Assembly: GCA_002368155.1 (NCBI GenBank)
Contig: AP018180.1
Coordinates: 744,001-808,000, forward strand
Reading direction: 5' to 3'
From: Nostoc carneum NIES-2107
GTDB lineage: Bacteria; Cyanobacteriota; Cyanobacteriia; Cyanobacteriales; Nostocaceae
DNA: 64,000 nucleotides
Shown piece after piece: positions 1 to 11,544 of this stretch. The first letter of the stretch is position 1. Every line of letters starts with the position of its first letter. A program made the position numbers and the translations under genes. The notes beneath the pieces were generated by a model. The model ran no database searches. It was not told where the DNA came from and saw nothing but the letters and a program-made list of their open reading frames with translations.

Positions 1-1
1 T

Positions 2-505
2 GGTATTCATCAAACGTTGTTTGGCAAAGCTCTGATCGCCACGAGCGATCGCGGTATTTGCAATCTGTATTTTTTAAATGGCACAGATGAGCAAAATGTC
101 CAACAAACACTTCAGCAAGAATGGCCAAAAGCTGAGATTATCCGCGATCAACAAGTAACTCAACCATTACATGACTTGATTTTTGAGTCAGTGAGCTTCA
201 CAGAACAAAAACCTTTAACGCTTTTGCTTAAAGGCACTAATTTTCAGATTCAAGTTTGGCGCGCACTTTTGAGAATCCCGTTTGGGGGTATGACAACTTA
301 CCAAAGTATTGCGGAAATGATTGGTCTTCCAACTGCTGCGCGAGCCGTTGGCAATGCTGTAGGCAAAAATCCCATCTCCTACCTCATCCCTTGCCATCGT
401 GTGATTCGCGAGTCTGGAGAACTTGGTGGCTATCGTTGGGGTTTGGAGCGAAAGACTATTCTGTTAGCTTGGGAAGCTAGCCGTACAGTTGTTGAAAATT
501 TCTAG
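2..505 (+). CDS. Methylated-DNA-[protein]-cysteine S-methyltransferase, C-terminal part (partial, possibly Ada)
   Basis: Suicide DNA-repair enzyme that transfers the alkyl group from O6-alkylguanine to its own cysteine. The acceptor motif PCHRV is present, with the Cys codon at 392-394, followed by the usual tail GYRWGLERKTILL. The reading frame stays open to the window edge (residues G-I-H-Q-T before the TTG at 17), and no ATG with a ribosome site lies inside the window. The gene therefore most likely begins upstream. An Ada-type protein with an N-terminal regulatory domain would fit, but only the methyltransferase half can be seen. The catalytic domain looks intact. Whether it is Ada or a free-standing Ogt cannot be decided here. 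Confidence 0.9.
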   Translation, partial: GIHQTLFGKALIATSDRGICNLYFLNGTDEQNVQQTLQQEWPKAEIIRDQQVTQPLHDLIFESVSFTEQKPLTLLLKGTNFQIQVWRALLRIPFGGMTTYQSIAEMIGLPTAARAVGNAVGKNPISYLIPCHRVIRESGELGGYRWGLERKTILLAWEASRTVVENF

Positions 506-578
506 GACAAAGAGAACAAGATTTTGAAAAAATCCTGTTTTTAATACCAATTTTAAAAAATCATGCGAAAGATTGTAG

Positions 579-599
579 GGGCAAGGCACTGCCTTGCCC
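579..599. repeat. Small perfect inverted repeat in intergenic DNA
   Basis: GGGCAAGGC (579-587) and GCCTTGCCC (591-599) form a 9-bp perfect stem with a 3-nt loop. It lies between two convergent genes. Palindromes with this GGGCAAGGC/GCCTTGCCC core are, from memory, common interspersed elements in Nostocales genomes. No T-run follows on the + strand, so it is not an obvious terminator. Confidence 0.6.
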
Positions 600-742
600 T
601 CTAGAATATATTGATATGTTGCAAATATTATTTGATTTGGTGTTAATTCCTATAAAAACAAAAAATAGGGCACAACATTGTTAGTTATACCCATACATCA
701 AATCCCTACTCAATGCCCTGAAACAGAGCTATAAAATATTAG

Positions 743-781
743 AAAAACAGGGGTAATGAGTGAGAATTAAAATTACCCCTG
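743..781 (-). terminator. Rho-independent terminator of the RTX gene
   Basis: A perfect 10-bp stem, CAGGGGTAAT (748-757) and ATTACCCCTG (772-781), with a 14-nt loop starts 8 nt after the RTX stop codon. Read on the minus strand it is followed by TTTTT (747-743). Confidence 0.8.
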
Positions 782-788
782 AGATAAT

Positions 789-3700
789 TTATGAGACGTA
801 AACAAAAGAAGAGCTTGTGAGGCTCACGTTGGTAGTAGTTCCCTGCACAACTGCAATCAACTCATCACTAGAGTTAAACAGTTTATCGCTATTGGTATCT
901 AAGTAAATGCCAACACCTGCAAGTTTATCAACAGTGGTACCTAGCACATAAGAATTGGCATTACCGCTTAACTGAATGATGTCTTCTGCACTATTGAAAT
1001 CTGTAATCAAGGCATAATCTTGCAATCCAGCAGTGTTATTATCACCGTCATTGTAGAAGGCTTGTTTTTCGCCTAAAACAAATTTATCCTTGCCCAGACC
1101 GCCTGTGAAGACATCAATAGTACCTACACCAAACTCAGTAACGTTATCTACACCAAGTAAGTAATCATTACCAGCGCCACCATCGAGTTGGTCATTGCCG
1201 ATGCCACCATAAAGGTTGTCATCGCCGACTTCCCCAAATATTGTGTCATTTCCTGCACTACCATACAGCAAGTCATTACCAATGTCGCCAAATAGGCTGT
1301 CATCGCCGACTTCCGCGTATAAGATATCATTACCTGCACCGCCATACAGGGAGTCGTTGCCATTACCGCCAAACAGTTGGTTACTGCCATCGCTACCCAT
1401 GAGTGCGTCATCGCCATTGCCACCAAACAAGGTGTCATCACCAACTTCCGCATATACTGTGTCGTTACCGTCACCACCATACAGCTTGTCATTGCCATTG
1501 CCACCAAATAAGGTGTCATCGCCAGCTTCACCATATAGGATGTCGTTGCCATCACCACCGTATAGCTTATCGTAGCCGTCGCCAGCAGTTAAGGTGTCAT
1601 CACCAGCACCACCGTACAACAGATCGTCGCCAAGACCACCTTCTAGGTAGTCGTTACCGCTACCGCTATTGAGTATATCGTTGCCAGCGCCACCTTTGAG
1701 GGTATCATTACTGTCGCTACTTTCTAAGTAGTCATTGCCATCACCACCGTCAAAAATACTGATGCCAACGCCACCAAAGATAGTATCGTTACCAGCACCA
1801 CCTAATAGAGTATCGTTACCAACACCACCATCTAAGTAGTCATCACCCAGACCGCCATCTAAACTGTCATTACCCAGACCCCCATCTAGGCTGTCATTAA
1901 AGGCACCACCGACTAAGGTATCATCGCCAGCTTCACCGTATAGTTTGTTGTTGCCGTCAGCACCATAGAGTTTGTCATTGCCAGTACCACCATATAAGGT
2001 GTCATCGCCAGCTTCACCATATAGTGTGTCGTTGCCGTCGCCACCTTTGAGGATGTCATTACCGTAACCTCCAAACATCAGGTTAATGCCAATGCCACCA
2101 ACTAATTCGTCATTACCATTGCCGCCAAACAAGCTGTCATCGCCAGCTTCTGCATATATGGTATCGTTGCCTTCACCACCATCGAGCTTATCAGTACCAT
2201 TGCCACCAAATAAGGTATCATTACCTGCTTCGCCATATACTGTATCGTTGCCGTCACCACCATATACTGCGTCGTTGCCGTCACCGCCATATAAAGTGTC
2301 ATTTCCGACTACGCCGTACATGAGATCGTCGCCAGTGCCACCTTCTAAGTAGTCGTTACCGCTACCACTATCGAGAGTATCGTTACCAGTACCGCCTTTG
2401 AGAGTGTCGTTGCTGTCGCTAGTTTCTAAGTAGTCATTGCCATCGCCACCGTCAAGAATACCGATACCAGCACCACCGAATAGACTATCATTACCAGCAC
2501 CGCCTGTGAGGCTGTCATCTCCGAGATCGCCATCTAAGTAGTCATTACCTAGACCACCAAGTAAGGTGTCGTTACCAGCACCGCCATCAAGCCTATCATC
2601 ATCGGCACCGCCATCAAGGATGTCATTGCCCATGTCGCCATAAAGGGTATCATTGCCATCACTACCCTTGAGCAGATCATTCCCAATACCACCATCAAGG
2701 ATGTCATTACCCAGGCCGCCATCTAAGGTGTCATTTCCAGCTTCGCCATAAATCACGTCATTGCCATCGCTACCAGACAAGGATTTATCGTCGCCGTCGC
2801 CACCATAAATTAAGTCATTACCAGCGCCGCCATCAATAACATCGACATCAGCGTTACCATAAAGGCTATCATCGCCTAGGCCGCCATCAAGATAGTCATT
2901 ACCTAAACCACCTTCGATTACGTCATTGCCAGCATCGCCAAACAAGGCATCTGCACCGGCTTCACCCCAAATTAGGTCATTGTCAGCGCCACCGTGGATG
3001 TTATCGTTGCCTTCACCACCGAAGAGGCTGTCATTACTAATGCCACCATCTAAGCTGTCATTGCCACTGTCTCCATATAGGAAATCGTTGCCATCACTGC
3101 CTTTGAGGAGATCATCACCGATGCCACCATCTAAGATGTCATCGCCTGTACCACCATCAAGGGTATCATTGCCGGCTCCACCATAGATATTGTCATTGCC
3201 ATCGCCACCGAATAAGGATTTATCGTCGCCATCGCCACCATAAAGCAAGTCGTTGCCAGCGCCACCATCGAGGATGTCATTGCCAATGTCCCCGTAAAGG
3301 GTGTCATTGCCATCGCTGCCTTTGAGGATGTCATCACCAATGCCACCATCTAAGATATCGTCACCAGCACCGCCATCAATGGTGTCATTGCCAGCTTCGC
3401 CATAAATGGTGTCTAAACCATCACCACCAGACAAGGATTTATCGTCGCCTTCACCACCATAAATCAAGTCGTTGCCCAGACCGCCATCGATGATATCGGC
3501 ATCAGCGTTACCATACAGGCTGTCATTACCTTCGCCGCCATCGAGATAATCATTACCTAAACCACCTTCGATTACGTCATTGCCAGCATCACCAAACAAG
3601 GCATCTGCACCGGCTTCACCCCAAATTAAGTCATTGTCAGCGCCACCGCGGATGTTATCGCTGCCTTCGCCACCGAATAGGCTGTCATTACCAATGCCAC

Positions 3701-6700
3701 CATCTAGGCTGTCATTGCCCATATCCCCATAAAGGGTATCATTGCCATCACTGCCTTTGAGGAGGTCATCACCATAACCACCATCTAAAATGTCATGATC
3801 AGCGCCGCCATCAAGGGTGTCATTGCCAACTTCACCGTAAATTGTGTCTAAACCATCGCCACCGAATAAGGCTTTGTCGTTGCCGTCACTACCATAAATC
3901 AGGTCGTTACCAGCACCACCATCCATGACATCGGCTTCACCATAGCCGTAAAGGGTATCATTACCTAGACCACCATCAAGATAATCGGTACCAGCACCAC
4001 CATCTAAGATGTCATCACCAGCGCCGCCAATGAGGGTGTCATTGCCAGCTTCACCATAGATTTTGTCATTGCCATCGCCACCGGATAAGGCTTTATCGTC
4101 GCCTTCACCACCATAAATTAGGTCGTTACCAGCGCCACCATCGAGGATGTCATTGCCAAGTCCACCCACTAGGATATCGTTGCCATCGCTGCCTTTGAGG
4201 ATGTCATCGCCAATGCCGCCATCTAAGATGTCATCACCAGTGCCGCCATCAATGGTGTCATTGCCAGCTTCGCCATAAATGGTGTCTAAACCATCACCAC
4301 CAGACAAGGATTTATCGTCGCCTTCACCACCATAAATCAAGTCGTTGCCCAGACCGCCATCGATGATATCGGCATCAGCGTTACCATACAGGCTGTCATT
4401 ACCTTCGCCGCCATCGAGATAATCATTACCTAAACCACCTTCGATTACGTCATTGCCAGCATCACCAAACAAGGCATCTGCACCGGCTTCACCCCAAATT
4501 AAGTCATTGTCAGCGCCACCGCGGATGTTATCGCTGCCTTCGCCACCGAATAGGCTGTCATTACCAATGCCACCATCTAGGCTGTCATTGCCCATATCCC
4601 CATAAAGGGTATCATTGCCATCACTGCCTTTGAGGAGGTCATCACCATAACCACCATCTAAAATGTCATGATCAGCGCCGCCATCAAGGGTGTCATTGCC
4701 AACTTCACCGTAAATTGTGTCTAAACCATCGCCACCGAATAAGGCTTTGTCGTTGCCGTCACTACCATAAATCAGGTCGTTACCAGCACCACCATCCATG
4801 ACATCGGCTTCACCATAGCCGTAAAGGGTATCATTACCTAGACCACCATCAAGATAATCGGTACCAGCACCACCATCTAAGATGTCATCACCAGCGCCGC
4901 CAATGAGGGTGTCATTGCCAGCTTCACCATAGATTTTGTCATTGCCATCGCCACCGGATAAGGCTTTATCGTCGCCTTCACCACCATAAATTAGGTCGTT
5001 ACCAGCGCCACCATCGAGGATGTCATTGCCAAGTCCACCCACTAGGATATCGTTGCCATCGCTGCCTTTGAGGATGTCATCGCCAATGCCGCCATCTAAG
5101 ATGTCATCACCAGTGCCGCCATCGATGGTGTCATTGCCAGCTTCGCCATAAATGGTGTCTAAACCATCACCACCAGACAAGGATTTATCGTCGCCTTCAC
5201 CACCATAAATCAAGTCGTTGCCCAGACCGCCATCGATGATATCCGCATCAGCGTTACCATACAGGCTGTCATTACCTTCGCCGCCATCAAGATAATCATT
5301 ACCTAGACCACCTTCGATTACGTCATTGCCAGCATCACCAAACAAGGCATCTGCACCAGCTTCACCCCAAATTAGGTCATCATCAGCACCACCAGAGATG
5401 TTATCGTTGCCTTCACCACCGAATAGGCTGTCATTACCAATGCCACCATCTAGGGTGTCATTGCCCAGATCTCCGTAAAGGGTATCGTTGCCATCAAAGC
5501 CTTTGAGGAGGTCATTACCAAAACCACCATCTAAGATGTCATTACCAATGCCACCATCAAGGATGTCATTCCCGACTTCACCGTAAAGGATATCGTTGCC
5601 TTCACTACCTTTGAGGATGTCATCGCCAAGACCACCGAGTACGCTATCATCGCCAGTGCCGCCATCGAGGATATCATTACCAGCAGCACCATAAAGGGTA
5701 TCGTTGCCTTCACTACCTTTGAGGATGTCGTTACCGTCGCCACCATCTAATAAGTCATTGTCAGCACCGCCATCAATGGTGTCATTGCCAGCTTCGCCGT
5801 AAATGGTGTCTAAACCATCGCCACCAAATAAGAATTTATCGTCGCCTTCACCACCATAAATTAAGTCGTTGCCAACACCGCCATCGATGACATCAACATC
5901 GGCGTTGCCATAGAGACTATCATTACCTTCGCCACCACTGAGGTAATCATTGCCGTCGCCACCTTCGATGAAGTCATTACCAGCATCACCATATAATGCA
6001 TCTTGGCCAGCTTCACCCCAAATTAGGTCATTACCAGTGCCACCATAGATGTTATCGTTGCCGTCGCCACCAGCAAGGGTGTCATTATCAGCACCACCAT
6101 CTAAAGTATCATTACCTAGCCCACCATAAAGGCGATCGCTTCCTTCACTACCTTTAAGAATGTCATCACCAGTACCGCCATCGAGGATGTCATTACCAAC
6201 TCCACCATCGAGGATATCATTGCCAGCAGCACCATCTAGGATGTCATTGCCATCGCTGCCTTTGAGGATATCATTGCCATCACCGCCATCTAAGAGGTCA
6301 TCGCCAGCGCCACCATCCATAGTGTCATTGCCAGCTTCACCATAGATTTTGTCTGCACCTTCGTTACCAAATAAGAATTTATCGTCACCTTCACCACCAT
6401 AAATTAAGTCGTTGCCCAGACCGCCATCGATGACATCGACATCGCCATTGCCATACAGGACATCATTGCCTGCGCCACCATCAAGATAATCGTTACCAGT
6501 ACCACCACCCATAGTGTCATTACCGGCATCACCAAATAAGGCATCTGCACCGGCTTCACCCCAAATGACATCGTTATCTGCACCACCGTGGATATTATCG
6601 TTGCCTTCACCACCTGTAATCAGGTCACTGCCGGTGCCGCCATCGAGAGTATCATTACCTAAACCACCATCGAGGCGATCACTACCATCACTGCCTTTGA

Positions 6701-7874
6701 GGATGTCATCATCATCACCACCAGCCAATAGGTCATCACCTGCACCGCCATCAAGGATATCGTTGCCGCTATATCCAGTCAGGGTATCGTTGCCATCACT
6801 GCCTTTGAGAATATCGTTACCGAGACCACCTGCTAAAACATCATTTCCGGCACCGCCATCGAGGATATCGGCTCCGGCTCCACCCATCAGGGTATCGTTA
6901 CCGACATTACCCAATAAGGTATCGTTGTCATCGCCACCGTAGAGGAGGTCATCACCAACGCCACCATCGAGGATATCATTACCGCTTTCCCCAGCCAGAG
7001 TATCGTTACCGCTACCGCCACTGATCCAGGAATCGTTACCAAATCCACCAATGAGTAGATCGTTTCCGTCTTCACCTTCTAGAACATCGTTACCGTAACC
7101 ACCCAGTAACTTGTCATCGCCTTTGCCTCCTTTGAGATAGTCGTCACCAGCACCACCATCTACAAGGTCATTGTCGTCACCACCATCAAGGTAGTCATTA
7201 CCAGAACCGCCACGGAGAGTATCAAGGCCAGCACCACCCATTAGCTGATCGTTACCAGTACCGCCATTGATGACATCATTGCCAGCATTGCCATATAGGT
7301 TGTCGTTGCCATCATCTCCATTGAGGGTGTCATTACCATAACCGTCTTTACCAGGAACAGGATTACCATCCTTACCTGGCCAATAGTCGCCCTGGATGAT
7401 ATCATCACCAGCACCGCCGTTGAGGATGTCATTACCACCACCACCCTCAAGAACATCCTTGCCTAACTGTCCCAACAGAACATCATTACCTTCGCCACCA
7501 GTGACGAAATCATTATTGGTATTAGTATCAACAGTTGATGGATTGGCAAAGCCTGCTCCAGTTTCATCAATTAACCCTGTATATTTATAGTTGCCATTTT
7601 CATCAACTGTCCAAAGGCGATCGGCACTATCGCCATACATCAAATCATTGCCGTTACTACCAGAAAGTGTGTCATTGCCACTTTCACCAGCCATAGTATC
7701 GTTACCATTACCGCCATCTAGCCAGTAGTCATTACCACCACCGCCACTAATCACATCATTTCCAGCACCACCAATGACCATATCTTTGCCTTCTAAGGCA
7801 ATGATCACATCATTGCCAGAAGTGCCATAAATAGCGTCGTTACCAGATGTGCCAAAGATTTGAGTATCAGCCAT
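789..7874 (-). CDS. Giant RTX (hemolysin-type) calcium-binding repeat protein, 2361 aa
   Basis: Almost the whole protein is made of glycine- and aspartate-rich nonapeptide repeats of the GGxGxDxLx type, which fold into calcium-loaded beta-rolls in secreted RTX proteins. The last ~120 residues differ and carry the motif DYALITDFN, a C-terminal cap often seen in cyanobacterial RTX proteins. There is no N-terminal signal peptide, consistent with type I secretion through a C-terminal signal (family knowledge). No ABC/HlyD secretion genes lie in the window. The ATG at 7874 is preceded by AAGGAAA at good spacing. A non-repeat insert (about residues 85-115) interrupts the N-terminal repeats. The segment IWGEAGxDAL recurs six times, so there is a super-repeat above the nonapeptide. 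No enzymatic domain is visible. A structural or extracellular-matrix role is inference. Confidence 0.92.
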   Translation of the reverse strand: MADTQIFGTSGNDAIYGTSGNDVIIALEGKDMVIGGAGNDVISGGGGNDYWLDGGNGNDTMAGESGNDTLSGSNGNDLMYGDSADRLWTVDENGNYKYTGLIDETGAGFANPSTVDTNTNNDFVTGGEGNDVLLGQLGKDVLEGGGGNDILNGGAGDDIIQGDYWPGKDGNPVPGKDGYGNDTLNGDDGNDNLYGNAGNDVINGGTGNDQLMGGAGLDTLRGGSGNDYLDGGDDNDLVDGGAGDDYLKGGKGDDKLLGGYGNDVLEGEDGNDLLIGGFGNDSWISGGSGNDTLAGESGNDILDGGVGDDLLYGGDDNDTLLGNVGNDTLMGGAGADILDGGAGNDVLAGGLGNDILKGSDGNDTLTGYSGNDILDGGAGDDLLAGGDDDDILKGSDGSDRLDGGLGNDTLDGGTGSDLITGGEGNDNIHGGADNDVIWGEAGADALFGDAGNDTMGGGTGNDYLDGGAGNDVLYGNGDVDVIDGGLGNDLIYGGEGDDKFLFGNEGADKIYGEAGNDTMDGGAGDDLLDGGDGNDILKGSDGNDILDGAAGNDILDGGVGNDILDGGTGDDILKGSEGSDRLYGGLGNDTLDGGADNDTLAGGDGNDNIYGGTGNDLIWGEAGQDALYGDAGNDFIEGGDGNDYLSGGEGNDSLYGNADVDVIDGGVGNDLIYGGEGDDKFLFGGDGLDTIYGEAGNDTIDGGADNDLLDGGDGNDILKGSEGNDTLYGAAGNDILDGGTGDDSVLGGLGDDILKGSEGNDILYGEVGNDILDGGIGNDILDGGFGNDLLKGFDGNDTLYGDLGNDTLDGGIGNDSLFGGEGNDNISGGADDDLIWGEAGADALFGDAGNDVIEGGLGNDYLDGGEGNDSLYGNADADIIDGGLGNDLIYGGEGDDKSLSGGDGLDTIYGEAGNDTIDGGTGDDILDGGIGDDILKGSDGNDILVGGLGNDILDGGAGNDLIYGGEGDDKALSGGDGNDKIYGEAGNDTLIGGAGDDILDGGAGTDYLDGGLGNDTLYGYGEADVMDGGAGNDLIYGSDGNDKALFGGDGLDTIYGEVGNDTLDGGADHDILDGGYGDDLLKGSDGNDTLYGDMGNDSLDGGIGNDSLFGGEGSDNIRGGADNDLIWGEAGADALFGDAGNDVIEGGLGNDYLDGGEGNDSLYGNADADIIDGGLGNDLIYGGEGDDKSLSGGDGLDTIYGEAGNDTIDGGTGDDILDGGIGDDILKGSDGNDILVGGLGNDILDGGAGNDLIYGGEGDDKALSGGDGNDKIYGEAGNDTLIGGAGDDILDGGAGTDYLDGGLGNDTLYGYGEADVMDGGAGNDLIYGSDGNDKALFGGDGLDTIYGEVGNDTLDGGADHDILDGGYGDDLLKGSDGNDTLYGDMGNDSLDGGIGNDSLFGGEGSDNIRGGADNDLIWGEAGADALFGDAGNDVIEGGLGNDYLDGGEGNDSLYGNADADIIDGGLGNDLIYGGEGDDKSLSGGDGLDTIYGEAGNDTIDGGAGDDILDGGIGDDILKGSDGNDTLYGDIGNDILDGGAGNDLLYGGDGDDKSLFGGDGNDNIYGGAGNDTLDGGTGDDILDGGIGDDLLKGSDGNDFLYGDSGNDSLDGGISNDSLFGGEGNDNIHGGADNDLIWGEAGADALFGDAGNDVIEGGLGNDYLDGGLGDDSLYGNADVDVIDGGAGNDLIYGGDGDDKSLSGSDGNDVIYGEAGNDTLDGGLGNDILDGGIGNDLLKGSDGNDTLYGDMGNDILDGGADDDRLDGGAGNDTLLGGLGNDYLDGDLGDDSLTGGAGNDSLFGGAGIGILDGGDGNDYLETSDSNDTLKGGTGNDTLDSGSGNDYLEGGTGDDLMYGVVGNDTLYGGDGNDAVYGGDGNDTVYGEAGNDTLFGGNGTDKLDGGEGNDTIYAEAGDDSLFGGNGNDELVGGIGINLMFGGYGNDILKGGDGNDTLYGEAGDDTLYGGTGNDKLYGADGNNKLYGEAGDDTLVGGAFNDSLDGGLGNDSLDGGLGDDYLDGGVGNDTLLGGAGNDTIFGGVGISIFDGGDGNDYLESSDSNDTLKGGAGNDILNSGSGNDYLEGGLGDDLLYGGAGDDTLTAGDGYDKLYGGDGNDILYGEAGDDTLFGGNGNDKLYGGDGNDTVYAEVGDDTLFGGNGDDALMGSDGSNQLFGGNGNDSLYGGAGNDILYAEVGDDSLFGDIGNDLLYGSAGNDTIFGEVGDDNLYGGIGNDQLDGGAGNDYLLGVDNVTEFGVGTIDVFTGGLGKDKFVLGEKQAFYNDGDNNTAGLQDYALITDFNSAEDIIQLSGNANSYVLGTTVDKLAGVGIYLDTNSDKLFNSSDELIAVVQGTTTNVSLTSSSFVYVS
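3421..5166. repeat. 873-bp direct tandem duplication inside the RTX gene
   Basis: Two adjacent units (3421-4293 and 4294-5166) appear nearly base-for-base identical, while other parts of the gene differ at many third positions. The unit is 291 codons, so the frame is kept. Similarity continues into a third, progressively diverging copy from 5167. This points to recent unequal exchange or slippage within the gene. Alternatively, an assembly could mis-collapse or mis-expand here. Confidence 0.9.
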
Positions 7875-8527
7875 AACATTATTTCCTTAAGTTGTGTATC
7901 TACTTTAAGGAATAAATTCTGTAGCGGTAATAGCTAATATGCGGAATATTGAATAAAAAAGAAAATACTGACAAAAACAAAAACAATACTTGCTAATTTT
8001 AAGTTTTTATGATTGCTATTGATTTTTTATGAAATAAGGTTGTTGATTACTATTTAGTAATATAAAGCCTTTTGAAGAGATGGAGCGGGTTTCAGCTTCT
8101 TTGCGATTTGTTACAACTAAATAATTACTACTACGGGACTGCACTAGTTAAATATTATTTTTAAACTTTATTTATGGCTTAATTCTCTCACAATTTAGCA
8201 AAAATAAATACTATCTAATATAACCTAATTTCTTTATTAAATCCTCAGTATTAACCGTGAGCTTTAGCAATAAATATATCTCTTCAGAAAACACACTTAC
8301 TTACCAAGGTACTGTATTTAGAATGATATAAGCTCTAGGCATTATATTTTTTGGCGTATACAATATTACAGTAAATTGCAGAAGTAGACTGGCATTGGCT
8401 GTAAATAAATTTCTGACTCGGTTATTTAGCCAGAGTTTATTCATTGTGCAATTAGGCGTTTTGAGACTATTGCACAATATCAATGTGAGTTCATGAAATA
8501 GTAAAAACTAATTTAAGTTTAGTGCCT
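7875..8527. other. Divergent intergenic region, AT-rich
   Basis: About 650 bp between the divergently transcribed RTX gene and the OpgC-like gene. It should hold both promoters, but I see no convincing -35/-10 pair. A small palindrome TTACTA-TT-TAGTAA lies near 8048-8061. No coding sequence is supported. Confidence 0.5.
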
Positions 8528-9676
8528 ATGGACATCAGTAAAATTGCAACAAATTATCCTATTCTCAACTGGCGTTATGACCCTAGCGTCCAAGGAAAAC
8601 GGGATTTAAGAATTGACTTTCTTAGAGGTATAGCTATTGTTTCGATGGTATTTAACCATTTAGAAAGTCCATCCTATTTCAGCGCTATCAACAGAGGGCA
8701 TATCTATGCCAGTGCCGCCGAAGGATTCCTGTTTATTTCTGGTTTAGTCCTAGGAATGGTTACTTTGGGGCGGATCGACAAGGTAGGCTTTGCAGAATCC
8801 ATGAAGAAGCTGCTGGAACGTTCTTGGAAGCTATACTTAACCAGTTTTACGCTCATGGCGGTGCTGGGTTTATTAAGTATAGTTGCTCCTGGTTGGACTC
8901 GTCCGGCTTTTGATGAAGCTCCTGGTGCTTGGTGGCAAATCTTATTAGCGGCCGCGACATTTCATCTAGCTCCCCCAGTAATTGATATTTTGCAACTATA
9001 TGTACTGTTGTTACTGTTATCACCTGGGATATTTTGGATGCTACGCAAAGGTTTGTGGCTACCGATTTTAGTGATTTCCTGGTCACTTTGGAGTTTCCAG
9101 CAATTACATCCTTATGCTTTAAGTTTCCATCCCCTAGACCGAGAGCATCCGTATTTTACATTTGCTAGCTGGCAAATTTTGTATGTGCATGGTGTATTGG
9201 CAGGTTATTACCGCACAAGATTGCAACAAATTTGGGCAAGAATTCCCAAAATTCCTTTAGTAGCAACTTTAGCAGTAATTGTGATTGCGTCGATGTTTGC
9301 TGCTCATTACGATATGCAGATGGGTATTTGGCCAACAAAAGTCTCTGATAGAATTGCGTGGCTAGCATGGACAGACCGTAGCCGTAATGGATTTATCCGT
9401 TTTATTAATTTGATCGGTCTATTTCCTCTGCTCTACATCATTGTTGATACTTTTTGGCAACCACTTTATAAAACCCTGGGGAAACTATTAATTACTTTGG
9501 GACAAAACTCTTTGTATGTATATGTGATGCATGTTCCCATGACAGTAATTTGGTTTATGATTCCCGGTTTAGTTAACGGTAATCCCTTAGTCGCAACTTT
9601 AGTTCAAGCAGTTGCTATTGCCGTTTTCTGGTTGTTGGTGAAAAAAGAAGTGTTGTTTAATATTGTCCCACGCTAA
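8528..9676 (+). CDS. OpgC-family membrane acyltransferase-like protein
   Basis: Integral membrane protein with about ten hydrophobic segments. The N-terminal signature LRIDFLRGIAIVSMVFNHLE is typical of the OpgC branch of acyltransferase-3-like proteins. OpgC succinylates osmoregulated periplasmic glucans in proteobacteria; the cyanobacterial substrate is unknown to me. ATG 8528 is chosen over the in-frame GTG two codons upstream (8522); neither has a clear ribosome site. The stop lies 2 nt before the next start, so it is almost certainly co-transcribed with the DUF3131 gene. A polysaccharide-modification role is inference from family and partner. Confidence 0.85.
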   Translation: MDISKIATNYPILNWRYDPSVQGKRDLRIDFLRGIAIVSMVFNHLESPSYFSAINRGHIYASAAEGFLFISGLVLGMVTLGRIDKVGFAESMKKLLERSWKLYLTSFTLMAVLGLLSIVAPGWTRPAFDEAPGAWWQILLAAATFHLAPPVIDILQLYVLLLLLSPGIFWMLRKGLWLPILVISWSLWSFQQLHPYALSFHPLDREHPYFTFASWQILYVHGVLAGYYRTRLQQIWARIPKIPLVATLAVIVIASMFAAHYDMQMGIWPTKVSDRIAWLAWTDRSRNGFIRFINLIGLFPLLYIIVDTFWQPLYKTLGKLLITLGQNSLYVYVMHVPMTVIWFMIPGLVNGNPLVATLVQAVAIAVFWLLVKKEVLFNIVPR

Positions 9677-9678
9677 CT

Positions 9679-10980
9679 ATGACCAAATTTATTAACCTTG
9701 AACCTGCTCCTGAGCAACCTAGCCTGGTAAAACAAGCAATTATTGGCGCTGCGATCGCACTTTTTGGTGTGGGAATTAATTTAGCTTTACAATGGCGTGA
9801 AACTAATACCCTTGCTACTCCCGTTGCATCTGAGTATCGTTATCGTTTGACTCCAGAAGATTTACAGTTAGGTCGTACTGCTTGGCGCTATTTCCTGAAA
9901 AATCGTCTCTATACAGGTTTAGTCTCTTCTGGTGCTAACTTCCATGCGACAACTATGTGGGACGTGGGTAGCCAATTTGCTGGTATGGTAGCAGCGCGAG
10001 AACTCGGTTTCCTTTCTCCAGAAGAGTTTGACAAATGGATGCAGGAAGCTTTGACTTCCTTAACTAAATTGCATCTTTACCGCAATGAATTGCCCAACAA
10101 AGCATATAATGCTAAAGGCTTATACCCCGTTAACTACGGACAACTAAAAAAATTTGAACAAATTGGCTTTTCGGCAATTGATGTTGCTCGATTGGTGCAA
10201 TGGCTAGACATTATTTCCGCGAAATATCCCCAACACGCTGCTGCTGCTAAGGCTGTAACAGCACGTTGGAAGTTAGATCGTTTAGTACAGAACGGTCAAT
10301 TGATGGGGACGGAATTAAAAAACGGACAAGAAACTTGGAACCAAGAGGGACGCTTAGGTTATGAACAATATGCAGCCTATGCCTTAAAAAAATTAGGTAT
10401 ATCAGCGCCTAAAGCGCTTGATACCAAAGCTGAGACTGTGTTTGTCAATGTCATGGGTGTAGATTTACCGGCTGATAAGCGCACCACTTATCACAACTAT
10501 GTCACCAGCGAACCTTATATTCTCGATGGTTTAGAAACTGGTTTTAAAGGCTTACCTGCTGACTACGCAGCCAAGTTGTTACAAGCTCAACAACGTCGCT
10601 ACTATGCCACAAACCAACTAACAGCTTGGTCTGAAGACAATATGGATAAAGCTCCTTGGTTTGTCTATAACTGTATTTACGTCAATGGTGAAGCGTGGAA
10701 ATCACTCGACTCATCAGGTAAAGATGCTACTGCTTTCCGGGGTAACAGTAATAAAGCTGCTATTGGCTGGCATATGCTTTTCCGCACAAGCTACACAGAA
10801 AAGCTGTATAAAGGTATGCGCTGGCTGAGAGATCCTGGTCGTGGGGTATTTGCTGGTTTTTATGAAGAGACTCAACTCCCAAACCGCTCGCTAACTGTAA
10901 ATACTAACGGTATTATTTTGGAAGCACTCCTTTATAACAAGGTGGGCAAACCTTTGGAAGAATGGGCGCGCGAAAAGTAG
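9679..10980 (+). CDS. DUF3131 domain-containing protein
   Basis: 433-residue protein with one N-terminal hydrophobic segment (about residues 18-38), which probably anchors a periplasmic domain. The rest matches the cyanobacterial DUF3131 type: an early LTPEDLQLGRTAWRYF segment, a TMWDVGSQ motif, and many aromatic and acidic residues typical of alpha-toroid glycoside-active enzymes. The reaction is not established, and I infer a glycan-processing role only from fold-like composition and from the OpgC-like gene 2 nt upstream. Start ATG 9679 is fixed by the tight coupling to the upstream stop. Confidence 0.8.
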   Translation: MTKFINLEPAPEQPSLVKQAIIGAAIALFGVGINLALQWRETNTLATPVASEYRYRLTPEDLQLGRTAWRYFLKNRLYTGLVSSGANFHATTMWDVGSQFAGMVAARELGFLSPEEFDKWMQEALTSLTKLHLYRNELPNKAYNAKGLYPVNYGQLKKFEQIGFSAIDVARLVQWLDIISAKYPQHAAAAKAVTARWKLDRLVQNGQLMGTELKNGQETWNQEGRLGYEQYAAYALKKLGISAPKALDTKAETVFVNVMGVDLPADKRTTYHNYVTSEPYILDGLETGFKGLPADYAAKLLQAQQRRYYATNQLTAWSEDNMDKAPWFVYNCIYVNGEAWKSLDSSGKDATAFRGNSNKAAIGWHMLFRTSYTEKLYKGMRWLRDPGRGVFAGFYEETQLPNRSLTVNTNGIILEALLYNKVGKPLEEWAREK

Positions 10981-11544
10981 CATCTTACACAAGCTGACTG
11001 TTGAATTGTAGCTTTTTCTTTTTTGAGAGAATTGGTCTGACCCCTAATACCGCGATCGCTGACTACCGATACAATGACTTTAGTTGTTTTTTATCCTGAA
11101 ACTAGTTCACTGAAGCTGCTAAATTTCCATTGGCGATCGCTAGTTAGATTTCACCAATAAAATTTCCATAATCATCGAAGCTTCTGGTTTTAGTCCTATT
11201 TTTACTAATTCTTATCACCGAGCCAGAAGTGCGATCGCCTAATTAACTATTTATGATGTTAATAAATTTAGCAGTAGTATCTTTTGCTGACCATAAATAG
11301 TTGATGACAGAGGCTATATAGTGAGTTTTAAAAGATGCAATTATCCTTTCTCCGAAAAAGTCAAAACCTCAACAATTATTTTCTCTGCTCAAAATTTTCC
11401 CTTGGTATTTGCGAATAAGATTTTTAAGTCTTCCAAGTTTTGTTTTGAGACTTTACATAGATTCATTTAAATTTACCTAAGTACAGAATACCCCCATTAA
11501 ACTTATGGGAGTGCCACAATTGAAGAAGCGAGAATTTAAAGACT
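10981..11544. other. Intergenic region with HIP1 sites and a long-loop inverted repeat
   Basis: No ORF is supported. It contains three GCGATCGC octamers (HIP1) and an 11-bp inverted repeat, AACTATTTATG (11245-11255) with CATAAATAGTT (11292-11302), separated by 36 nt. I see no clear terminator for the upstream gene. Confidence 0.5.

Noticed and set aside
1148-7075. Many ORFs in other frames of the RTX gene
   Set aside because: They are shadows of the nonapeptide repeat; proline/serine or methionine/valine-rich translations reflect repeat codons.
8301-8483. 60-codon minus-strand ORF in the RTX/OpgC spacer
   Set aside because: AT-rich chance frame without a ribosome site or recognisable sequence.
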